Made by a program: the position numbers and the translations under genes. A DNA stretch of 64,000 nucleotides from Salminus brasiliensis (lineage: Eukaryota; Chordata; Actinopteri; Characiformes; Bryconidae), in the NCBI RefSeq assembly GCF_030463535.1, contig NC_132879.1:39276597-39340596 (forward strand), in the 5' to 3' direction. The notes under the pieces are model-generated. The model was not told the DNA's origin, did not search any database, and was given only the letters and a program-made list of their open reading frames with translations. Below are positions 13,315 through 26,500 of the stretch, one piece after another; position 1 is the stretch's first letter; the number at the start of each line of letters is the position of its first letter.

Positions 13315-13495
13315 AGACCCAGACTTGAGTAAAAGTAGAAGTGTTTTTAAAGCACCATACTTAAGTGGAAGTACGAAAGTATTCAACATGTTTTGTACTT
13401 AAGTATTGCAATTAGTTTATTCTAAAATGTACTACTTAAGTACTGGAAGTAAAAGTACAAGTATTGTGTTCTGTAGTTATTACAGAAAGCAGTCA
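13315..13495. repeat. AAGTACTT-rich dispersed repeat fragment
   Basis: Dense partly palindromic words (AGTAAAAGTAGAAGT, TACTTAAGTA, GTAAAAGTACAAGTA) that I recognise as a widespread fish interspersed repeat, probably a non-autonomous DNA element. Related words recur near 14036-14053. Confidence 0.55.
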
Positions 13496-13499
13496 AAAG

Positions 13500-16400
13500 T
13501 CTGAATATCATTGTTTATATTATTTCAAATGCTTACATTTAAGGACTGTCACAATTCCTTTGGCTGCATTACAAGGACAGGAATGTACAAGACAGTCTTC
13601 AGTTAAGTCTCTAAACAAACTCGCCCAAAATAAAGTCTAAACAAACTGGCTGAGTTGTTTTTTAAGCTATAACAAAAAACCAAGGAACTCTTTTTTTTTG
13701 CCGTTAATTGTGTCTGACTGAGAAGAGTCTTAGCTAGGTAATATTTTAAGATAGCATTGTTACCTGACATTTTACTGTGATTACGCATGCTTCTTTTTTC
13801 TTGATTTTTACCTATGCTGGTCACTATCTCTCAACACAGTGGCCAGTGCAGTTACTGCTGTCTTAATGTAGCCTGAGAAAAAATTACCACTGTAAAAAAT
13901 TAGTCTTATCTTTAAAATGTTAGTAAACTTGCTGTCAAAATTTGGAGTAAACTGAACTTGTAATGGTAAGTTAACAGAACAAGAATATGTGTCTTCAGTT
14001 CGGTTGACTTACTATTAAAACTTTCTTACTTACAGTAAGTACTTAAAGTACTTAAAACTATATAGCAGTGAAGGTGCTAACATCAGTTAGACACCAATTA
14101 GTTTACAGTGTGAATAGTATTTACAATAATATTCATTTAAAAAAAGTAATGCATTTAAGATATAATTTACTCCAGCAACAATCCTGATCCATCTTTAAAT
14201 AGGAATGTCCAGTTCCACCCCCATACCGGATGATTGTGAAGCAGCTACATCAACTGACCAGCATCTATGAGACCAGTTTAGACAGCTCCTGACGGCACAG
14301 AGTTGTTTTCTTTTTCTGACACCCTTAATCCACCCCCTCCCCTTACCCACAACTCCAGTCACAACATTTGATGCTTATCTGTCATTTCCTGGCCTCCTTT
14401 CTTCCCAACATTGAATGTGGATGTTGGGTAATGCTGGCACTCTTATTGAGTCAGAGAGAAGATGAGGGAAAAATTAAAGGACAAGAAGAATTAGAATGAG
14501 TGAAGCAAAGCCCTTTCCACTCTCAAAACTCAGACATTGTCAGGTTAACTGCCAGGCCTTACTAATGAAAGCTATACATGCAAGCATTTATTTATTTTAG
14601 ATGATGATAATAATAAGTGTGGTTCTACTTTTGACGCACTACTAACTCAAGATTGAGCCAATATTATTACATGACCAGAATTACTCAGCATTACTCAATT
14701 ACTCAAAAATCTGATAATATTATTAAGCAATAATTGTTTTTAGTGGGAGCAGCTATTCATAATAGTGAATTAAAATAATATCAAGTGTAGAATGTACTTA
14801 ATTACTAATTTGAGTTAATAACTTAACCCTTTAACGCAGAAACACACTGAGCTGTTTAAAGCAATCGATTCACTCAAACTCATTGTGTGCAGAGCTAAAC
14901 TGAAACAAAACTGTAAACTGTTAAATGTGTCACAGACATGTTTCACTGTTCCCACTGTGATATAAATATCATGGTATTTCCCAGATATGTATCTGCTTCT
15001 GTTCACATGTGTCCTCCTGGTGACATCCTGAGTATTATACTAGGTCTCCTACAGGTAAATGTCTGCATCAGCTGTCCCAGAATTTGGATTTGGATTTAAA
15101 GCATACATTTAAAATAGAATATCTGCCCTCATACTATGAAATACTATACTATTATTCTAGTCCTATGAAAGTTGACAAGTTTCAAAAATTAGGGAGAGGT
15201 TAAGGGAAAATGTGTCAGTTGTGTCTAGAATGAGAGACAGGGCTGCAGTACAGCATTAAACATGAAATTAACTAAATTAACAAGTAGACTGCTTTTAAAA
15301 CACATGTATAACAGTAAAAAGTAAATACATAATTACATAATAACAACAATATATTATTAAGCATTTTAAAACTTCATATTGTTCCCTACATGCAAACCAT
15401 TTTGACACATAACATTTCTTGCTTTTTATCCGTTTCACAATCAATTCCTTCAGATTACCACCCAGCTTGTTTGTTTCCAAAACAGCACACCATCATTCTA
15501 CAGGGCTTGTTTGCTTGGCTCAGGTGTGTGTTACAGAATGATACCATGAATCCGCAAGCTCTACCACCGGAACTAACATTAAGCCGCTATGTTGCTGATC
15601 TAAAACTTTTAATGGCCATCATCAAACTCCCAGCAGTCAGTTATATGACTACACCTCCACCTTTAAGCCCATCTGTCTCCTCTGCAGCACTCATCTCTGT
15701 CAGTGTGTTTTATGGCCTGGCTCTGTTGATGGACAACATGGCAATGTTAATGTCAATGCCAAAAGCAACTATCAGAGCAGCTTAAATATGTTTAAAACTA
15801 TGTTCTGCTATCAGACTCTTTTGTACTGAACCTTAGTTAGGTCAACAATGCATTTTACCCCTTAAACAGAAACTAGCACTAGCCCTGACAATGCTTCCGA
15901 CACTAGGAGGATAAGGACTTTACATGTCATGAAGCCAGCCAGCGCCTCTTATTAAACTGCCGCCGCTGCAGTTCAATCGTCAGGCAGCTGACACGGTCTA
16001 AGGTCTAAGTGCCAGGTCCCTGGCTCCACTGCACCAGCTAGCAGACTACTGAGCCAGCCAACATCACTTTAAGAGTGATGAGCACCATCTACCCACCTGG
16101 AGAGAGCACAGCTAAGCTAATTTGAATTTGAACTTTTCTTTCTGTCTAGGCCACAAAATACACAATTGTGCTCATTTAGTTGGACAACTGTCTAACTAAT
16201 CCATAATGTAACGTTTGACATTACAGTCCCAAACACAACATTTTACCACTTTTTTACCACCAGTTTTCCTGTGGGATCCTATGTCAAAAAGGTCAATAGA
16301 TTAAGAGGATTTTCCCAACGTGCACAATTTTACACTGGGTTTTACTCCTGAAATTTCTAGCACTTTTATTGACAGCCAAAAGCCTGAACCTCAATCGCAG

Positions 16401-16788
16401 TTTTAGTCTCAGAGTCAGTAGGACGCACACTCTACCTGCTGCACCAACATGCCATCATTTACTTACAGTTGCATTTGTTATATTAGCTTAAAAAGCTATG
16501 CATTTTAAACATGTTAACAAATAATTATAAAGATTACAGTTGTTCAAGGAGTTGTAACTCCAACTCTCCTGAAAATCACCCATATAGATAGATAGTGGTA
16601 ATCTAAAAGCTGCTTAATAACCCCACTGTAATCTAGCTTTTACCAGGGTCAGGTCCAGTAACGACTAGTAACAGCACTAGTTCCTATTTTTCTTTTAAAC
16701 ATTTTTTGCTTTTCACCTGTGCTGACATAGCCAACAGTTTACAACTGTCCCCAAAGTTAAAACTAAACTCGTGTCTGTTTTTTCTTCT

Positions 16789-16820
<32 letters not shown>

Positions 16821-17130
16821 TTATGAGAGTTAGGGAAGGGGAATGAGGGGGAGAATGTTATTGTGGAACATTTGTCAGACAGCCAGTTGCCTAGGCAGGA
16901 CCAGCTTGTGATTTATTGCAACATCTGCAAGATGGAAAAAAGAGCATATCTGGTTTTAATCATAGCTCTGTAGACAAAGGAATGGATGGGAGAACTGAAG
17001 GCAAGAGTGAGAAAATGGGGATAGAATTCAGTGTAGAGATGCAAGCTTCAGATAGAAACATGCTTTTTGTTTATTCAAATATAAAGAAATTGCTGAAATA
17101 AGCTAACCCTTGCTTGTAGAGGCTAGAAAT
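13500..17130. other. Intergenic, no supported gene
   Basis: AT-rich, with a (TTTC)n run at about 16789-16820. A 131-codon frame at 15390-15785 has no recognised domain. A decayed tRNA-like SINE head may lie on the minus strand near 16385-16452 (GGCATGTTGGTGCAGCAGG), but it is too degenerate to call. Confidence 0.5.
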
Positions 17131-17152
17131 CCCCCCCCCCCCCCCCCCCCCC
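17131..17152. repeat. C22 homopolymer
   Basis: Twenty-two consecutive C, followed directly by a run of T. Confidence 0.95.
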
Positions 17153-17859
17153 TTTTTTTAGGTCTCCACAAAATGGAGCAAGAAATTCATCAGGGTGCCT
17201 CCGGCCATCCATTACCACCAACATTCTGTGTCCATGTCTCCACATCTGGCAGCAATGAGGGCAAATTAGCAATGAAATTCGGAGTGTCTGACAGTGAGAT
17301 AAGGCTCAGGCATGCTAAATTCATTTTCTCTGCTTTAGTCAGAAAGTCGGAGGAAGGAGCTTGCCTGGCCTACAGGCTCTGGGTCAGGGGTGTCGGAGTG
17401 TAAGTATAGTCTTTGGAACTGGAGAGCTGATCCTGGATCAGCAGAGATCTAGTCTGCGCCAGACATCGGTGGTCCAAGAAATAGTCGATTTCCTGTCTAG
17501 TTTCACTGGAGCCAAAATCAAAGAGATGGAATTATTTTGGAATTTGGGTTGTTCCCTTTCTCTCTGTCTCTTTTTTTCCTTTGTGGAAACTTTTTGTTGG
17601 CTATTGTTAAAGCGAGACGCTTCTCAGTCCTGAAAGTATTTGATCATATACTTGCACAGTAAGACCGCTTTTGAGCTTTCTGAACCTAGCTTTTATCTTA
17701 TTTAAGCTAAAGACTACAGACATACTGTGGGGTCCAAAAGACTAAGAAGTGAAAAGACAAAGTTTTTGAATTTCAAAAAAGGTAAAATAACAAATACTAA
17801 GAAAAAGATGTGTTGTTCCTGGGTCCCAGTTGGGCTTACCAAATGGACCCCATTGTTAT

Positions 17860-18028
17860 AGCCCACCTTAATCTCACATAGAACAGCACTTATATTGTGT
17901 TGCACTTGTGTTTTGTATGCACTGTGTCTATGTTGCACCATGGTCCTGGAGGAACGTTGTTTCGTTTCACTGTGTACTCTGTATGTAGTTGAAATGACAA
18001 TAAAACCCACTTGACTTGACTTGACTTG
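17860..18028 (+). mobile_element. Non-LTR retrotransposon 3' tail
   Basis: Reads GCACCATGGTCCTGGAGGAA, then TTGAAATGACAATAAAACCC and ends in (CTTGA)n. I recognise this as the 3' end of a common teleost LINE/SINE family whose tail is a short pentamer repeat. The related minus-strand tail is at 57379-57520. Confidence 0.7.
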
Positions 18029-18030
18029 AG

Positions 18031-20200
18031 ATTGAGAGACACAGCATGAAAGTACTCCTGAAAAATTTGCAGGAATTGCGTGATGAAATCATGTTAACAT
18101 AGTGTTCAGCGAGTGTATGTAAATGAGCATTGTTCTAATAGGCTGTATTATGATGATTATATTTAAAAACAGTGAGGATGAAATTGTCTCTAAGCAATTT
18201 GTAAGTCTTTTTTTATTGTCTCCTTATGAACCTTGTGTCGATGTAGTCATTAATGTTCATCCAGCTCGAGTGCAAGCTGTCATTAAAGCAAAAGATAAAA
18301 AAATAAAAATAAAATTCACATTACAGTGCTATCTTCCACAAAGATTGTTAGAAACAAAACATCTTAAATGTCCAACAGTAAAATGACCTAATGCAACACT
18401 ATTAATGTGCATCATATTGACTTTGATGACTTTGACAATCAGGTCAGAATAATGATGTTCATTGATGAAAGTCTATCTTTATTTGGCTGCTGATCTAACC
18501 AAATGTGGTTGCATGCAATTGACATCTAAAGTAATAATTTCTCAGATGAGATCATTTTTTCAGATGCCTCTTGCACTGTTTGTCTGTGGGGCAGCTGTGT
18601 TCCAGGTGTTCAGCTTTGTGTGTGGTTCCCACATCTTGCATTCAAGGCTCTTGAAAACGCTGGCGAAGCTTCCAACGGGTCCAAATTCCCTGAGCGGGAG
18701 AGGGTTTACTGCGTAATTAACAAGAACACTGCTGGGTATGTGTAGTCATTGAAACTGGACTGGAGAAGTTTTAAAAGCTTCACCAAGCCTATCTGTTTTT
18801 AGCTCACTTATGCAACAGCCTGGTTGTGAGCCAGAACGTAAATGAAATGAAAGATAGATGACCACTGCACAATAAAGGCTTGTCTCATCAAAATACTAAC
18901 TATAGTAAAAGAGAAAATGAGAAATGAGAAAAGAGAAATGTTCTAAACTTAAATACGTGAACATTTTGGTTTTTCCAGGACTAGGCTTAATCCTCAGAAT
19001 TCCCTGAGCATGACATTTTACACAGTAGATAAACTTTGGAACATGTATACTAGTATACATGTTTATGACATACTAGGTCCTAGGTATACTAGCTCCTGTG
19101 CGAGCAGTGACTAGGACAGTAGGTGGTGCATCTCTTAATCGGGATTAAAAATCTGAGTTGTAGCTTTGCATTTCATCCTGTGGGGTTTGATTATGATAGT
19201 CTACTTTTAAAAGCTTATGGTACGTTAAAGTTCTCCAACTAAAAGCAGCTCAGTATAAAGCTTTGTTTTCAAAGAAGAAAGATTGCATCTGGATCGGTTA
19301 CCACTCAAGATTTCAATACTGGGATCCGCAAAGATTTCTGCATCTGCTTGATATGAGTTGGAAAATGTAGCTCCAGCTTTTTAATATGAAACTCAAAAGA
19401 AAAAGCAAATGGAAAGAAGCCTTATAAGGACAAGATGCCGCACAGCCCCCCCACCCCCCACCACTCGGGATAAAAATACAATCTCTGCTCTCTGATAATC
19501 TCTACTTTACTCTCAAAGATGATCTGAATGGCCGCATTCCAGGTAATGGGTGCCTTTGTCAAATGTTTCTTGTGCTATAAAAATAAAGACAGTTTTCGAG
19601 AGTATTATTTGATGGTTCACTGAAGATTGTAAACCTCATGCTATATGTTTTAAACAACTGAATATCTCAAAATATTTCAACTGGGAAATTCAACAGAGAT
19701 CCAGGTATCCAACAGAGACTCAGCATTTAAGGTAAAATGAGACCAGCAGAAGACTTAGTGAGGGGTGGGAATTGTGGGTTGTGGTTCACACTGGCCTGTT
19801 TGCCAGAGAGAGCCCATCATACAGTCAAATGACCAATCCTTACATTTAAATTCAGAATGACTCAAAACACCACACACACAAGCTTTGAGCATTGGCGCAC
19901 CTTGGTTATCGAGGAGGGGGAAGTTGAAGGTCTGTGGTGAAACATGGAGAAGCTACCAATCTTGACAGCCTCCCCTGCAACACTAAAAACAAACAAGTGA
20001 GGAAGAAAAGCTAGGAGCTCCCACACCATCCTTAACAAAGCCATAACACTGGATAGTACTCCATAGTGCATAGTGCATGTTGGTTTTGGAACAGCCCACC
20101 AGGAAGGAATTTTACAAAGAGGCCTCACTCTGCTATAAACTGCATTTGAGTGAAGTCAGAAAATGTGTGCACAGTTTAGCAGCACAGAGTAAGATTGTTT
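18031..20200. other. Intergenic between LINE tail and lrig3 3' end
   Basis: No gene seen. It holds a 24-bp perfect palindrome at 19040-19063 and a non-repetitive block at about 18540-18720. Confidence 0.55.
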
Positions 20201-20202
20201 TT

Positions 20203-20823
20203 TTTATTATCATGAACTGATATGTGCAAATGGGTGCTTTACTTGTAGCAATAAAGGCATATGCATGGATAAATGAAGCACAAACAGAACTGGGTCAAAC
20301 ACTGAAAGCGAACAACTTGGTTTGTTTTAGTCCCGTTGAACTGTTCCTCTGGTTAAGAGAAATGTCAGATGAACAAACCAGATGAAATCAAAAATAAGCT
20401 ACATAACAGGATGACAAAACAATCTTTGTGTGGAAGATGTGGACCAGCCATTAATGTTCACATAGGTGTGCAGTCTTCAACTCAGGTCTGTTAATGACAG
20501 CTTTACAACTTCAAGAGGAAGAAAAGAAAAGAAAAAAAATAAGCAAAATAATGAATCCTATTTACACTGTTAATTTACAAATATAATAACACTTTATAAA
20601 ATGTATATATACATACACATATATATATATCTCATATCTTTTTGTACAAAAGTAACAAAGTTCTTTTAAAAGTCTTTTCTTTGAACAATTCCTCATTTCA
20701 TCTTTTACATTCAAACCAGCACGTGCGTAGATAGCGTCCATTCGAGGTAGAATTCCTTTTTGGTCCTCCTCTTGAACAAACAGAATGGAGAGTAAAGTCT
20801 CTTGCTAAGCTCTGCCCTGGGTG
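20203..20823 (-). other. lrig3: Probable lrig3 3' UTR with poly(A) signal
   Basis: Non-coding sequence after the stop codon. The first canonical AATAAA on the minus strand is at 20208-20203, followed by T- and TG-containing sequence, giving a 3' UTR of about 620 nt. A TATAAA variant near 20594-20599 could be an earlier signal. The true end is not determinable from sequence alone. Confidence 0.4.
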
Positions 20824-21053
20824 CTATAAGCAGGGCTGAGAGCTGAGGGTCCGGTTGCTTTCAAAGGGCTGCTCGTATACACTGCTGTCCCGATCTGCTG
20901 CGGGGTGCTGTGAAAGGTCCTCCTCATGGTCGGAGTCAGTATCAAGGGCAGCATAAGGATTCTCGTGGAGTGTGACCCCGTTATGAGAGACTGAGGCGCA
21001 GAGGCCGGGGTACATCTCTTGCTGAGGTCTCCAAGGGCCTTTGCCAAATGTAC
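20824..21053 (-). CDS. lrig3: lrig3 exon 19: tail end and stop
   Basis: Begins [12 protein letters not shown], equivalent to the LRIG3 MGTFGKALRRP junction. An acidic stretch ([10 protein letters not shown]) and the end SSQPCL precede a TAG stop at 20826-20824. The acceptor has a T16 tract then AAAG|G. Confidence 0.93.
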
Positions 21054-21683
21054 CTTTAAAAAAAAAAAAAAAAAGTTAGTGTTAGAGCGCACGCGCGCAC
21101 ACACACCACTTATCTATATCATATACAAAATTATACTAACTGAAATGTACTGTATTCGTCAAGATATGATGTCAGTTTGCAACTATTTTGAAGCTACAGA
21201 GCTAACTGGAAAAGGAAACTTGCATCAGTTAATCGGTCAGCATTAATAATCATCATAACCTTGTCTTAAACCACGAGTTTTAATGGCTACATAACATTAA
21301 CTCCCTTTCTCAAATAATTCCCCTTAGAAACAACAAAAAGTAAATGTGACCCACAGAAAGCTGTCCAGCACGCTCTCTAGCTTGACTTACCCATGTAGGA
21401 GCCAGAGAAGAGCCGGGGCTGACCACACTCTCCCCCCTCACACTCCCCTGGGCAGGGGCACTCACTTTGTAGGTGCGGGCCCCCGTGGATGCTCCCATTG
21501 GGCAACTGCATAAGCAACCCAGGACTCATATAATCAAAGGGATCAGAAGACAGAGATGCACACGGATAATGCTCACGCTTCTTTGAATTGTGAAGGGCTG
21601 TGCTGTAAGAATCCCTCTGGTCTGCAGTACAGCCTGATGGAGGACAACAACCAGGATAATGTTAACGCACAATAGGTCAGCTG

Positions 21684-21719
<36 letters not shown>

Positions 21720-23378
21720 ACAAAGCTCATGTAGGAAATTACAATAAAAGTCAAAGCTCATGAAGGAAATTACAATAAAAGTCAAGTGCAAATTTTCACC
21801 TATATACGTGTCTGTGGGCTCTGAGCCATACAGGTTGCCTCTCCTCAGCAGGGAGCCAATAGGTCCTTGGTAATGGCAGAGCAGAGGGTCAATGGCTGCC
21901 TCTATGTCTGCTTCACTTCCTGTGTCCAGTTGACAGAGGCCTGTAGACACAATACAGTCCCATTACACTACATTAATTAACTGATCTATTACAAAGGCTA
22001 ATATTATAAAATACAATGAATACAACACCGTATTAATAAATAAAATTCAATAAGATCAAGGATTAATACTATATCGGGACTTCTCCCGACATGGCTTGTG
22101 AAAGAGTTATTTTACCATTCATGTCCTTAGGCTGCATGTAGAATCCTCCCATAGAAGAGCTCATGTACTGGTGGTTGCTGCCACTTTCAGAGGGCACATA
22201 ACCATCCTGTCGTTCTGCCAAAGTTCCCTGCGAGGACAGGTAGCTGGGAATATCCGCAGGAAGGTTTGTCTCATCTATGCAGAACACAACAGTATTTTTG
22301 AGCCATCTACATTAACCACATTAATAACAGGTGAAGAGCAACAGAACTGGCATAAATCATTTAATACCAAACTTTGAACCATACTGAGAATATAATGGAC
22401 TAACGTAGTCAGTAAAGCTGACCTGTGTTAGTGACACTGCAGTCCTCATTGCGCCTGCGTGTGTGGTAGATGATGACCACCCACACCAATGACGTTCCCA
22501 CCACACAACAAACCACTGCGATGATGACAATGCCCACAGTGGTCCATCCGTCCTCCTCCGACCCACTGACCGAGCCCAGCACCCCAGTGCCTGCCTGGCC
22601 TGAGTCACAGTTAGGGTTGGGCAGAATGGCCAGGCGCACATTGCCCCTCTCTGTGCCCAGAGGGTTAGACATCTCGCAGGTGTAGGTGCCTGCGTCACCC
22701 TCAGCTGCATCCACAATAATCAGGAGCTGGTTTCCAGCAGCAAAGAAGTGCCGTTCAGTCACCACTAGGGGACTGTCATCCTTGGTCCAGTTGAGCCTTG
22801 GTGGGGGGCTTCCACCTGCAATGCACTGAAGCACGGCAGTCTCACCTTTAGCCACAGTGCGGTCCATCAGTGGCCGCAGGAAAGAGGGAGTTTCTAAAGG
22901 AAACAGAATCAAGTCAGAATCATTTTAATGCAAAATCAATTCTTTGGGAAACAAAAAATATCAGGTACCTACGCAGTAGCAAAACAGTGAAAATGATTTT
23001 AAATGATTAATATCCAAAGTAAAATAGGGTCTTACCCAGTACAGTTAGTGTTGCATTAGCAGATATTGCCCCTGCTGTATTCTGGGCAGTGCAGCTGTAT
23101 ACCCCAATATCTTCAGTTTTCACGTCTACGATGAAAAAGACAGCATCACTGGGCATAACATGCATTCGCCGTTCTCTGGCAGCTGGGAAGTCGGTTCCTC
23201 CGTCTTTCTGCCAGGCAATCTGAGGAGTGGGATGTCCAGTGGCGGCACATTCTAACCGAGCTGTGGCTCCTGCTCTAATGGTCAGATCCATGGGCATTTT
23301 GGTGAAAGATGGCAGCACTGAGAGAGAAGATTAATGTGTTACATTAATACTGGAATTGATATGGTACAATATATATAT

Positions 23379-23421
<43 letters not shown>

Positions 23422-23459
23422 ATATATATAAACACACACACACACATATATATACATAC

Positions 23460-23513
<54 letters not shown>

Positions 23514-26500
23514 ATTGCTACAATGGAGCTGACTAAATGTCTACTTTCTACTTAGCATCAATATGTAGTGACATTGTTACAAAATCTACAGCCTCATCAT
23601 GAAGCACCCATGCCCAATACTTACTGTGCACGGTAAGTTTGGCCTTGGCAGAGTAGGTGGAACCAAAGTGGTTGGAGATGACGCACTGGTATTTGCCCTC
23701 GTTGGAGGATTCCACGTTGCGCAGTTGTAGAGTGGTTGTATACTCGGTGACCTGGCTCACCTCGCCATCTTGGGAACGGAGGTGGGCCTGGTTATGGATC
23801 TCTGCATCGTTTAAGACCTCGTTGTCCTTCTTCCAGGCAAATGTCATGGGTGAGTCACTGGAGCTGGCTGCTGAGCACACGAAGGTGACATTGGTGCCTT
23901 TGATTGCTGATTGTGTCTCTGGCTGCACTGTGATTTGAGGCTTGGGGAAGTCGTCTGTTCACAGAGGGAAAAATAAATAAGATAAGCCATTTGTTCATTT
24001 AAACAAGGTTCCCCAAGGTTACCCAAGGTTACCCAAGGTTACCCAAGGTTACCCATCATTATATGACCACTTAAAAACTTTGCAGAAATAAATCTTAAAA
24101 GTTCCAACGGTGCATTAAATAGTTTTTCCTTCCATTACATATTTTCCACCTTGAGAAAAGTCACGCTCAGACAGGCCTAACACACTTGGAAAACGTGTCC
24201 CAGGTGCCCACTCACCGCACACGAACTCGTCCTGGCTGACAGTGAAGACACTCTTGGCCTTCAACAGCTGTGGATGGGCACAGCTGGCATTCACCAAATG
24301 CTGGAAGGCGTGCTCTGCCACCCACTGCGGGAACCACTTCAGCTGGCAGTCACACAGCAGGCTTGATGTGTTCAGGTGCCTGGCACAGCGCAAAATAAAA
24401 GGCAAAAAGCAAAATGACCTAATCAATGCATTAATACAACATTGAGCAAGGGCAGAAATAGATCAACATTTGGATACGCTAAACTAGTGAATTGTTAGAA
24501 CAACCTTGGTTTCAATTTCCAAACAACTGAACCACTGCACAGGAATGAGCCCTCCCCTCCTTTATAGAAAGAGGAGCTCTTCAAAGGCAATTCAGACATT
24601 TTTTTCGGGTGAATCAAATAACCACAGAGGTATGACAAGGCTTGTTTTTACTGCTGTTAGTCAAGTATTTTTCTATGATTCAAAAAACTGAATACCACCA
24701 ATTGGATGCTTTTCGTGCCACAGTGAAATTATACTCTATTCAGATGTATGCAATAACCAGCTGGCAGAAAGAATTCACACTTACAGTTCCTCTAGTTTCT
24801 TCATCTGGGAGAAAGCATTGCCTTGAATTGACATGATGGCATTGTTGCTTAGGTCACTGAGGTGAAAGAAAAAAAGAAAAAGTGGTTACAGAAGCAGAAC
24901 TCTGTTTAGTCAGTTTAAGATATGCTTTGTACTGTACTGACTACCCTGTAATAGTGAAAATACTTACAGCTGTTCCAGAAGATCTAGTCCAGTGAAAGAT
25001 TTCTTGGTAACTGATCGAATACGATTCCCTTGAAGAAACCTGGAACGTAGTGATTAGGGATAAAAGAGAGAACATTTTTCAAGTCAAATTAAAAAAAGTG
25101 TTGCAACATTAAAAGGATTATACTGACTTTCTTTCTAAGTGTAATATTTACCACTGTACACCATATCATTAGATACACAAATGACTACTAAATAAACACA
25201 ACTATATTGGTTATTATGTGCTATAAGAATGTAATTAGAGCATTACAGAACAGAACTTACAACTTCCTGAGATTGTTCAGTGCAGAAAAAGGTCCATTCA
25301 TGTCCTCAATGGTCCAGGAAATTTCATTGTATTTCAGATCCCTTTTGACAGAGAGGGCGACAAATCAAAGCAAAACCACACTGTTAAATTCCACACCCTG
25401 AAAACTGAGCTGGCAGAGCTCATAAAGCTACTCTGTCTGTGTTTGTTTTAGAAGAACAGAGACATAAAAATTAACCCTAAAAAGAGCCACACAAACACAT
25501 ACAGAGAAATGTTTAGCTAGCCATCTGGCCTGCTTTATCAACTCTACGAACAGACATGAAGTAAACACCCTAAATTGTATTACTAAAGCATCCACATGGA
25601 ATTCAGTTATAAGTTAAAGAACAGAAGGATGTGTTCATCAGTTATGTGTTGTACAGCGACTGTCCTGCCATTTAAAAGTAGTGTAAGGTAATGAGCTAGA
25701 ATTACATTTCCACCATTCACTCACACACTCCATAGTCTCAGTTTTATTACTGCAGGACTAGGGGCCCACTCTCTATCCCACCTCGCTCCCATCGCCATGT
25801 TTAACTGCTTTCAAACAGCTAGTTTCCTCCTCTGTATGCCTGGTTACAAATGACTGTGGTAGGGAGGGGGCTGTCTGTGCGCACACACACCCCATGTCTT
25901 GACCTTCACGCTCAGTTGCCATTTGGTTCTGTTTAAAAGCAAGACCCAGCAAGGGGGGGGGGGGGGGGGGTACTGAGGTATTGAGTTTCTGAAGTCTACT
26001 GCACACCTTACGTATTTACATACGTAGTGAAACCAGGACGTGCTAATCCATGAGAAAATAGTCGCCCGGATACTTCCACCCTTAGAGTGATGCAGAGAAG
26101 ACTCACAAGAAACATACAAGATGCTTGCCTGTTGCACTGCTTCTGGTATTAAATTGACAACAGTGCAACACAAATTCTGTCACACCAGACATTTTCCATT
26201 TGAGCTTTAAATTTAAGCACCACATTTCACATTGGAATGGCAAGCTGACCAATATTAAGCATAAGCAATTAGTAGGCAAACCTATTAAGACTAGAGTTAT
26301 ACACCACACACAACATAGGATATTTATTTCATACTACTTTCAGAATCTTGTCTCAAAGACGCCTGATTCAAATACACACTTTAATGTATTTACTCATTAA
26401 ACTAATTTAAAATTAAATGGTTAAAAGCCAACCTCAATCTGACCTAACACAATTTTGAGCTGAACAGTTTAATCCAGTTTGTTCCCAGATGATTACTACA

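Noticed and set aside
15390..15785. 131-codon plus-strand frame
   Set aside because: No recognisable family, and composition is like the surrounding DNA; probably chance.
23334..23555. Frame with alternating Tyr/Ile and Thr/His
   Set aside because: Translation of the (TA)n/(CA)n microsatellite in lrig3 intron 13.
24004..24053. CRISPR-like short direct repeats
   Set aside because: Contiguous decamers without spacers in an intron of a vertebrate gene: a minisatellite.
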